Shown here piece after piece: positions 59,301 through 64,000 of a stretch of 64,000 nucleotides of DNA. The position numbers were made by a program, and so were the translations under genes. Below the pieces are notes generated by a model. That model had not been told where the DNA came from. It made no database searches and worked only from the letters and a program-made list of their open reading frames with translations. Within the stretch, counting starts at the first letter, position 1; every line of letters begins with the position of its first letter. This stretch comes from Bremerella sp. JC817 (GTDB lineage: Bacteria; Planctomycetota; Planctomycetia; Pirellulales; Pirellulaceae). The DNA lies in the NCBI RefSeq assembly GCF_040718835.1, contig NZ_JBFEFG010000253.1, positions 168,898 to 232,897 of the forward strand, in the 5' to 3' direction.

Positions 59301-60005
59301 GATGAAAACTTATCGAGGTACGCAGGGAACAGTGTTCTGCATTTCGCGGATCCAAGTGGAAATGCCGTCACTTTCGGCAATCCGCCGAAAGTACCCACGA
59401 ATCCAGCTACTGAGGCGATCCTTAAGTTAAGTGAGCGGCTAAGCGACATCGAAAAGGCAATCGACATATGGGGTACAACACCCGAGCTACAGAAGCTAAA
59501 AAATCAATTAAAGGAGAGAATTGCGCGATTTAGAAAAGAGATCGCCGAAGTAAAATCGCCAAACCAAACTTGCACTGTAGCGACAACTACTGCCATCACA
59601 CCACAACAGGCGATTGGCGGGGTCTTACTAATTGGAGCTGCTTATTTTGCCGCTGCATGTTATAATCCCTATTCTCCTATTGCGTCGGAAATCGACCGTT
59701 TTTCGTCTGACCTTGCGGCTGATCTGCAAGCGCTAACGCAGAATCTAAGTAGTCAGCAGGGGGATTCATTGCCGTCACTTGACGGTACTGGAAAAGTCCA
59801 TGGAGAGCTACCTCATCCCAAAGACCTCAGCAAATTTGATGCTGATGAACTCGAACTACTTGCTGAGCAGCTCAGGAAAAGTGTCGGAGAGCGAATAAGA
59901 AAGACTATTGAGAAGGGTGCAGATCCTGGCCATAGTGATCGCATTACGGCTGAGCAGGATTTGATCAAGTCCATTGAAAAGTACCTCGAAGGCTTGGGAT
60001 TTTAG
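53400..60005 (+). CDS. Giant RHS/YD-repeat polymorphic toxin
   Basis: A 2201-aa surface or secreted protein. The N-terminus is strongly basic and ends in LETLEVRNLLA, a planctomycete export signal type. Next come a Calx-beta-like domain (about 45-190, ending near TITIESDDV), a Cys-rich linker (TCNCDCGCSS), then about 1450 residues of YD repeats containing 14 copies of a DPDGxG module with a period of about 50 residues. The RHS core ends in RARYYDAAVGRWTGEDPLGF and DPSGN. The last 215 residues are unlike the rest: a hydrophobic segment (AIGGVLLIGAAYFAAACY) and a helical tip with LPHPKDLSKFDADEL and GADPGHSDRI, the candidate toxin. The core packages the tip in known RHS toxins. Start is GTG at 53400 or ATG at 53424. 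An immunity gene follows by 2 bp. Confidence 0.88.
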   Translation: MKSWITTRMKRNRKSRTSQLRKRRSKGRGRNSQLETLEVRNLLATVELSVTNSTISEDLGNTASVTVTRSGGAFTSGHLSIGFKPQAGMIPGSDFTVSFSPCVGGFFWHEEYEGYIANIPQSNLTSWTVYITASDDSIIEDPEVMQIKLLNGHWTNCGPPTFLSTETFLNTTGTITIESDDVANGPAIAEAQPTDENPPTCNCDCGCSSEGAPAEASEPAKNMGDTKPATFNMTFTGSRPSGSIVQIDWQLAGGATETTYFSLDGLPSSGPITVPFSHVFNTSGLATGAYNYTATLSSTSFDASVNNFEFNGELLVSKPNDALGNGVVEDLAKLTTTADGKLLDLGNGNLAHFLDNLDGTYSAANDPYSQLTWDAGSSTYTLTNQEGEAYTFNSAGLAITKKDKSGRETSYSYTDGDGDSVADEISSITRPGGQTVSYGYASGMLATVTDELGRVTSYTYDANDRIETITSPDPDGAGSLAPIVKTYSYDSTGRVSSIAKSNGETIQYVRDSSGALIETISPDGSSTEYKNYAYRNLPASGTGTSMNPASLTLAADTWGEMTTNGVTTYYKTDRKGNLLAVKDGEGNITTYDRNAAGYVTKITEPDPDGAGPLEAAVYEYTYDSRGNMLTETLPDDSVRTWEYHATWNEPIKYTDANGNITLYTYDATNQWLLSETYVIGEIDDAMNLETDDLTTSYTYTDAPFWVTDPPIGLVESITEADGVVTEFGYDVDGNLTSATYAVGTADEATISATYDAAGNMLTETDELGNVTTYTYDNFDRVTSVTSADPDGAGAQVATVITYTYNDFDLVATESINGNTTTYAYNTKGQVTSVTEADPDGAGSLTAPVTSYTYDSDGNVLTITDPLGNVTTYGYTDGLLTSITEADPDGAGPQSSPVTSYTYNDAGQVLTIADPLGNVTTYEYDNLGREVSVTLPDPDGVGTLESLVSTTAYDEFGQIVSMTDFDGVTTSYSYDHEGNLLAETTPLGTTTYTYDELNRLETITTADPDGAGALIALVTTYSYTASGQVASVATPKGTTSYTYDNRRRRTSTTLPDPDGAGSQSAPSTSTTYDDAGNVLTETDARGYVTTYEYDALNRVVKVISPDPDGAGALTSPETLYAYDEFGQQVSVTDPNGGMTTYEYDDLGRQTKIIYADPDGAGALTSPEVSYEYDAAGQLISMTDELGNETTYQYDNLGRQVKVTLPDPDGAGALTAPETTYSYDAAGQLLSTTDPLGRTTSYTYDNIGRQLTVTLPDPDGAGALTAPVTTYVYNADGQLASVTDAASQAVSYTYNTAGQIATMTDPTGTTTYTYDALGRQVSITEPDPDGAGPLSAPTTTYTYDDEGDMVSMTTLDGTTSYDYDDLGRITKMTMPDPDGVGSALAAWTVYTYDAVGRTLTETNRLGNSTSYAYDNLGRLIKTTDAEGGETEYTYDANGNRLTLTDPEENTTTWTYDKLNRMLTNTNELNDTRSYEYDAAGNVVEYTDRNGRVTTYEYDNLRRRTAEKWMDGATVVETLSYAYDAASQLTEASDSQATYTFTYDNLGRNISTEHDLAALGFDVMIEEAYDALGRRTSLAAEIDGTDDLVNNYAYDYYNRMTQVTQGGQVGGNAVAEKRVDFAYDAEDKGQFTSITRYADLAGTDLVATTTYGYDNADQITSITHTDGSSSTLAGYTYAYDEGNRLTAFSVYGHSAEDADYSYDDTDQLTGADRTGTTGDESYTYDENGNRTGGGYSTGDNNQLLSDGAFNYTYDDEGNRLTKTNISTGEVIEYTWDYRNRLVSITSKTSGGTVAHEVDYTYDIFNRRIVKTIDADGAGAGTAIEEIYIYDGLREERGAAGDHMLLRFDEAEDLTDRYLYGANVDQILASEEVTSTASAGDVLWALTDHLGTVRDVVDYDSGTDTTTVQNHLAYEAYGNITSETNSSIDFLFAFTGRERDGESDLQYNRARYYDAAVGRWTGEDPLGFEAGDENLSRYAGNSVLHFADPSGNAVTFGNPPKVPTNPATEAILKLSERLSDIEKAIDIWGTTPELQKLKNQLKERIARFRKEIAEVKSPNQTCTVATTTAITPQQAIGGVLLIGAAYFAAACYNPYSPIASEIDRFSSDLAADLQALTQNLSSQQGDSLPSLDGTGKVHGELPHPKDLSKFDADELELLAEQLRKSVGERIRKTIEKGADPGHSDRITAEQDLIKSIEKYLEGLGF

Positions 60006-60007
60006 TC

Positions 60008-60661
60008 ATGAAGCCCTATACACGCCAACTTCTCGAAAATCTCACCACAAATCCTAAAGAGTTTTACTATTCCAACGGTGGAGCTACATCTCTATTGAAA
60101 TGTTATTTTGGAGGTGAGGACATCACAACACTCATTCCCCTGCTTTCAAATGAGAATGAATATGTTCAGAGATGTGGGGTATTTGTTGCCTCTGAAATGG
60201 GGGGCGAGGCATGTATCCTTTTGCCATACGTTTTGAATCTACTAGAATCTGATCCGTCTCCGGATGTCATGTGGGACGCTCTTGACATTGTGGCGGTTTG
60301 TTCGGTAGGACAAAATTCGAGCTGTTTTCAAATAGTCCTGAATTGCCTTGGAAATCATGACAAGGCACTAGCAAAGCGCGCGATGAGGCTTTCATCCCTC
60401 GCCACTGAATCTCAGTTGCTTGCAGTCAAAGAATATTTTGCAAAGACTACGTCTACCGCATCCGAACATATCTTGGGACTTGACATGCTACTTAATGGAA
60501 ACAAAGTGGATGCATTGCGTGGTCTCGCGTCAGACCGTTTATTGTTAGCGTCATATTCGGCTGTTTACTTTAGTAGGGCTAATTTGCCTAAGGAGCGTTT
60601 GAAAGATATGGCGCAAACGTGCCAACATGAGCATGTCGTAGAATTTTTGAAAGATGATTAA
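60008..60661 (+). CDS. Probable immunity protein with HEAT-like repeats
   Basis: A 217-aa, largely helical protein with degenerate HEAT-type units (for example LIPLLSNENEYVQRCGVFVA). It begins two bases after the stop of the RHS gene, is similarly AT-rich to the RHS tip, and has no signal peptide, all as expected of a cytoplasmic immunity protein against the tip toxin. No matching immunity family is recognised with certainty. The pairing is inferred from position. Confidence 0.65.
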   Translation: MKPYTRQLLENLTTNPKEFYYSNGGATSLLKCYFGGEDITTLIPLLSNENEYVQRCGVFVASEMGGEACILLPYVLNLLESDPSPDVMWDALDIVAVCSVGQNSSCFQIVLNCLGNHDKALAKRAMRLSSLATESQLLAVKEYFAKTTSTASEHILGLDMLLNGNKVDALRGLASDRLLLASYSAVYFSRANLPKERLKDMAQTCQHEHVVEFLKDD

Positions 60662-61255
60662 CTTCAAGGAAGAATAACCCATAACAGCCGAAGCAATCGA
60701 AGTCTTGGTTGTCACGCCAGGGTGCCACTCAACGCTGGTAACGATTCTACAGGAACTCTCTTGCCCGAGCGATTTACTGTTTTGTCGCGGTCGTCACGTC
60801 CGGTGGGCCGCAACTGGGTCGTTGTTTCTTCCTTGGATAGCTTCGGCTTTGTTTCTGTTGTTCGATTCGACTCATCCGCTTTCAGGCAGGCCCTGAAGTC
60901 GAGTTCCGTGCGGCAGTGGCCTGACAGCCGATCGCACATTGCTTCTTGCAGAATGTCAACCACGCGGGTTGGGCTTAGCTTGTTGAGCGAGAGGTTTGCT
61001 TCGCGACCAACAACGAAGTCCAAATCGCCAGCAACATTGCAATCACACTTCACCTTGAAGAACCCCACCCCGAGCACAAAGCCTCCGCCTGCTCCAGAAC
61101 CAGTTTCGTCGCTTCCGCTTCCAAGTCAGGGGGATAGCCGTGCTTTCTGAGGACTCGGCGGACGAGAATATGGATATTGGCTCGGGAATTCTAGCGGTGC
61201 TGCCAGAATCGACATCCCTGCCCTCAAGAACGATCGGGCTGCGCTCAGCAGTGCG
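60662..61255. other. Decayed or non-coding stretch
   Basis: About 600 bases after the immunity gene. Short frames exist on both strands (for example 60712-61077 minus) but I see no intact family. Together with the integrase fragment to its right, it looks like degenerate accessory DNA. Confidence 0.4.
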
Positions 61256-61497
61256 AACCTAACTTACAAAAGTCCAGTAGCTGACGATCGTAATTAGTTG
61301 GCGAATCGCTGGCCCCAGGACTCGGCCAAGCTTGAGAGGTCGTTCGCGTTCTTCCTTCCGCAGCGGGGTTTTCCACTTGGGTGCCAGCTGGCTGGGGTAT
61401 ACTCGGCCTTGAGGAAATCGACATCGTATCGAAGATGTTTTTCTATGGACTTCGCCAGGAGAAGCAATAGCGGCTGGAAAATCTCGCGCACGGATGC
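61256..61497 (-). pseudogene. Frameshifted integrase-type transposase fragment
   Basis: Reading leftwards, one frame gives FQPLLLLLAKSIEKHLRYDV and DFLKAEY, then a neighbouring frame continues SQLAPKWKTPLRKEERERPL and LGPAIRQLITIVSYWTF before a stop. Joined, these match the N-terminus of the DDE integrase-type transposases I associate with planctomycetes (LLLLA, LKAEN, LGxAIKxLITIVSPRTF). Only about 80 codons remain and the frame breaks near 61395, so it is a dead remnant. Confidence 0.65.
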
Positions 61498-61807
61498 AAA
61501 AAGCTAAGATAATCTGGAGAAACAAGGTGTGGCATTTTTTTGTACCGCGACGCCTCGCCTACACAGGCTTAGAAATTCGCGGAATTGCTAACCGAACCCG
61601 ACGATTTGATAGGGGATTACGGATAGGAAATATTCTCGAGTTGCGCGGGTTCCGTTCGGGGTGCAAAACCATCCCTCCACAATTCAGAAAAGGGATCAGT
61701 TCTCTCAGGCTTCACCTGAAGACTACGCCGAATTGCTAAACCTTTTCCCCGGTATCGGATAGCAATAATTCCGCAACAGAGAACTCTCACTAGCAGGGTT
61801 CTGAACA

Positions 61808-61935
61808 GGGAGCCTTTCTTTGCCGCGGAATTTCCGCCGACAATCCAGTTAACGAACAACGCCGAGAGTGAACGCTCTGGGCGTTTTTTCGTTTGGGGTT
61901 ATCTGGTAAGAACTTGTGTCTTGGTGGGTTCTCTG
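61808..61935. repeat. Right 128-bp direct repeat (attR-like)
   Basis: Gapless match (about 115 of 128) to 23205-23332, including the five tRNA-Asn 3' bases, the terminator hairpin and TTCGTTTGGGGTTATCTGGT. The bases just left of it (AGCAGGGTTCTGAACA) faintly resemble a tRNA T arm with deletions. The 276 bases from here to the hsdM start hold no gene. Confidence 0.8.
61858..61890 (+). terminator. Second copy of the tRNA-Asn terminator
   Basis: ACGCC-g-AGAG pairs with CTCT-g-GGCGT, followed by six T. The loop bases differ from the left copy while both stems stay intact. Confidence 0.65.
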
Positions 61936-62211
61936 CCGGTCGCCCGCTGGCGACGACACATGGCAATCTGCCACGTTCAGCGGAGAGACTCTCTCGCTCT
62001 CTCATTCGTAGGCGTCTTGGGTTAACAGCCTGACGGGAACAGATTCTCCAAACGATACGGCTTGAAAGGCCCACTGGCGAAAGGCTTTTCTGACCTTCGT
62101 TTGCCTCAGCAGACCCTGCTAGGATCGTGCTACAATACCACCAATTTGGTACCCTGCGTAGATTCCTCTGCGACGCACACGACGCTGACACCTTGTTCTC
62201 GATAGACATCC

Positions 62212-63843
62212 ATGGCCAAGAAATCGACCAAGACAAAAGACTCCACCCCCAAGACTCCCAAGCCCCAGAAGAAAGAAACCAAAGCGAAGAAGTCCTTCGA
62301 ACAAACCCTTTGGGACACCGCCGACAAGCTACGCGGCACGGTCGAGTCTTCCGAGTACAAGCATGTCGTGCTCTCGCTGATCTTTTTGAAATTCGTCAGC
62401 GACCGGTTCGAGAAACGTCGGGCCGAATTGGTCGCCGAAGGCAAAGCCAACTACGTCGACATGGTCGAGTTCTACACCATGCAGAACGTCTTCTACCTGC
62501 CGGAAGACTCGCGCTGGTCGACCATCGTTAAACAGGCCAAGCAAGACGACATCGCCGTTCGCATCGACACGGCCCTGCATGCGGTCGAAAAGAGCAATCC
62601 TTCCCTCAAGGGAGCCCTGCCGGATAACTATTTCTCGCGGATGGGGATCGACGTGGCCAAGCTCGCGGCCCTGATCGACAGCATCAACAACATCGACACG
62701 GTGGCCGACGAGCAGGAAGAATCGGAACAAGATATCGTTGGGCGGGTCTACGAGTACTTTCTGGGCAAGTTCGCCGCGACCGAAGGAAAAGGTGGGGGCG
62801 AGTTCTATACGCCCAAGTGCGTGGTCAATCTGTTGGCCGAAATGATCGAGCCTTACAGCGGCAAGATCTACGACCCTTGCTGCGGCAGTGGCGGCATGTT
62901 TGTGCAGTCGGTGAAGTTTATCACCAGCCACAGCGGCAACCAGAAAGACATCTCCATCTATGGGCAGGAGCAAACCAGCACGACGTACAAGCTGGCCAAA
63001 ATGAACCTGGCCATTCGCGGCATCTCGGCCAACCTGGGGGAAGTCCCGGCCGATACCTTTTTCAAGGATCAGCATCCTGACTTGAAGGCCGACTATATCC
63101 TGGCCAATCCGCCGTTCAACTTGAAAGCGTGGCGCGGCGCGGACGAGCTGACCGACGATCCGCGCTGGAGCGGTTACGACGTGCCACCAGCCGGCAATGC
63201 CAACTACGGCTGGATCCTGCACATGATCAGTAAGCTGTCCGAAAGTGGCGTGGCGGGGTTTGTGCTGGCCAATGGTTCGATGTCGACCAGCACCAGCGGA
63301 GAAGGGGCCATTCGGCAGAAGATCATCGAAAACGATTTGGTCGATTGCATGATCGCGCTGCCGGGGCAGCTGTTTTACACGACGCAGATCCCGGTCTGCC
63401 TCTGGTTTTTAACCAAGAGCAAAAGTGCCCGTCAGGTGAAAGGGCATAGCGAACTGAACCAGCGCGACCGCGTGGGCGAAACGCTGTTCATCGACGCTCG
63501 GAACCATGGCACCATGGTCGACCGGACGCATAAAGAGTTGACCGAAGCCGACATCGCCGAGATCGCTCGGACCTATCACGCCTGGCGGGGCGAATCGAAA
63601 GATGGCGCGTACCAGGACCAGCCCGGTTTTTGCAAAAGCGCGACCCTGGCCGACATCCAGGCCAACGACTACGTCCTGACGCCTGGTCGTTACGTCGGCG
63701 CGGCGGCGATCGAAGACGACGGCATCCCGTTTGAAACCAAGATGAATGACCTGACGGCGACGTTGTACCAGCAGATGGAAGAGGCGAAGAAGCTGGACAA
63801 GGCGATCCGGAAGAATCTGGAGGCGTTGGGTTATGGGAAGTGA
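62212..63843 (+). CDS. hsdM: Type I modification subunit HsdM, second locus
   Basis: A 543-aa N6-adenine methyltransferase. The Lys-rich start (MAKKSTKTKDSTPKTPKP) is followed by the HsdM N-terminal domain (EQTLWDTADKLRGTV), the SAM motif YDPCCGSGGMFVQS and the catalytic NPPFNLKAW. It differs from the hsdM at 29056 (NPPY) and belongs to another type I subgroup. The usual hsdS and hsdR partners would follow downstream, but an IS5-like element begins 20 bp after the stop. Whether the operon is interrupted cannot be seen in the window. Confidence 0.93.
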   Translation: MAKKSTKTKDSTPKTPKPQKKETKAKKSFEQTLWDTADKLRGTVESSEYKHVVLSLIFLKFVSDRFEKRRAELVAEGKANYVDMVEFYTMQNVFYLPEDSRWSTIVKQAKQDDIAVRIDTALHAVEKSNPSLKGALPDNYFSRMGIDVAKLAALIDSINNIDTVADEQEESEQDIVGRVYEYFLGKFAATEGKGGGEFYTPKCVVNLLAEMIEPYSGKIYDPCCGSGGMFVQSVKFITSHSGNQKDISIYGQEQTSTTYKLAKMNLAIRGISANLGEVPADTFFKDQHPDLKADYILANPPFNLKAWRGADELTDDPRWSGYDVPPAGNANYGWILHMISKLSESGVAGFVLANGSMSTSTSGEGAIRQKIIENDLVDCMIALPGQLFYTTQIPVCLWFLTKSKSARQVKGHSELNQRDRVGETLFIDARNHGTMVDRTHKELTEADIAEIARTYHAWRGESKDGAYQDQPGFCKSATLADIQANDYVLTPGRYVGAAAIEDDGIPFETKMNDLTATLYQQMEEAKKLDKAIRKNLEALGYGK

Positions 63844-63862
63844 ATGGACAGACACAACGCTA

Positions 63863-64000
63863 GAGGCTGTTTCAAAACCTACGTAAACAAATGAGCCCGC
63901 ACGCTACATGTATGAAGGCTTGGTAAATCCACGAGTGATGTTCGTACCGCACGACCAGTCGACGGAAGTTGCCGATCCACGAGATCGTTCGTTCGACGAT
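63863..64000 (-). mobile_element. IS5-like insertion sequence, one end
   Basis: The plus strand shows GAGGCTGTTTCAAAACCT, a typical IS5-group terminal inverted repeat, directly followed by the 3' end of a transposase gene on the minus strand. The element continues past the window. The other inverted repeat and target duplication are not visible. Confidence 0.75.
63872..64000 (-). CDS. IS5-family transposase, C-terminal fragment
   Basis: Minus-strand frame running from the window edge to a TGA at 63874-63872. The 42 visible residues include VERTISWIGNFRRLVVRYEH and YQAFIHVACGLICLRRF, the C-terminal signature of IS5-group DDE transposases (the first Glu, in VERT, completes the DDE triad). The gene is partial only because the window ends; the visible part has no lesion. 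The stop codon lies within the terminal inverted repeat. Confidence 0.85.
   Translation of the reverse strand: MVERTISWIGNFRRLVVRYEHHSWIYQAFIHVACGLICLRRF

Larger units (their letters stand above)
23205..61807. mobile_element. Genomic island at tRNA-Asn (about 38.6 kb)
   Basis: The interval is bounded by two copies of a 128-bp direct repeat, the left one starting in the tRNA-Asn 3' end. It contains restriction, defence, two site-specific recombinases, replication genes, a polymorphic toxin and a transposase remnant, and no housekeeping gene that I recognise. Left of it the backbone is ordinary. The tyrosine recombinase lies in the middle, not next to an end, so the island is probably composite, with an inner replicative element at about 39-50.5 kb. 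A further restriction gene lies right of the second repeat, so accessory DNA may continue in tandem. Confidence 0.7.

Noticed and set aside
60712..61077. 121-codon minus-strand frame after the immunity gene
   Set aside because: No family is recognised, there is no ribosome site, and the surrounding sequence looks decayed.
62329..63222. 297-codon minus-strand frame
   Set aside because: It is antisense to the second hsdM, which has intact motifs.

Overview
The window looks like a piece of a planctomycete chromosome (Pirellulales type: Blastopirellula, Bremerella or Rhodopirellula relatives). The evidence is the style of the conserved hypothetical proteins, the LEVRNLLA-type N-terminus on the giant surface protein, the MFS-acyltransferase-ligase fusion, the abundance of small secreted proteins, and a remnant of an integrase-type transposase of a kind I associate with planctomycetes. 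The assignment rests on recognition, not on a database search.

Bases 1 to about 23,200 are ordinary chromosomal backbone: an AddAB-like helicase-nuclease pair, a GT4 glycosyltransferase, an Nramp-related transporter, a small lipoprotein, a cytidylyltransferase-like protein, a HAD phosphatase, tRNA-Leu(TAG), several exported planctomycete proteins, a three-domain lysophospholipid transporter/acyltransferase/acyl-ACP synthetase fusion, a CheY-like receiver, and a STAS plus HATPase partner-switching pair. The backbone ends at tRNA-Asn(GTT).

From tRNA-Asn onward the window is accessory DNA. A 128-bp direct repeat (about 90 % identical, no gaps) starts at the last five bases of the tRNA (23,205) and recurs at 61,808, bracketing about 38.6 kb. 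Inside, in order, are: (a) a complete type I restriction-modification operon in the order hsdM-hsdS-prrC-hsdR, as in the E. coli prr locus, with a PrrC-like anticodon nuclease that keeps the catalytic R-E-H triad at PrrC spacing, and an HsdS with three 12-bp repeats encoding ELTA/TAEL; (b) a cluster of two GIY-YIG proteins, two HEPN-like proteins, a restriction-fold candidate and one unknown, probably defence genes; (c) a four-gene, translationally coupled serine recombinase cassette; (d) a replication and mobility module with two coupled unknowns, a sigma factor, a primase-helicase, an iteron-like array (12 exact copies of an 8-mer in 368 bp), a ParB-methyltransferase fusion, a terminase-small-subunit-like protein, a short tyrosine recombinase and several small DNA-binding or hypothetical genes; (e) a TPR-GT41 glycosyltransferase followed by a 2201-residue RHS/YD-repeat polymorphic toxin and its likely immunity gene; (f) a decayed stretch with an integrase fragment.

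Right of the second repeat lies a second, unrelated-looking type I hsdM. It is followed 20 bp after its stop by the end of an IS5-like element that runs off the window, so the site looks like an integration hotspot carrying at least two restriction loci in tandem. The strongest candidates for something undescribed are the iteron/primase/ParB-methyltransferase module and the defence cluster next to the PrrC-guarded restriction operon.
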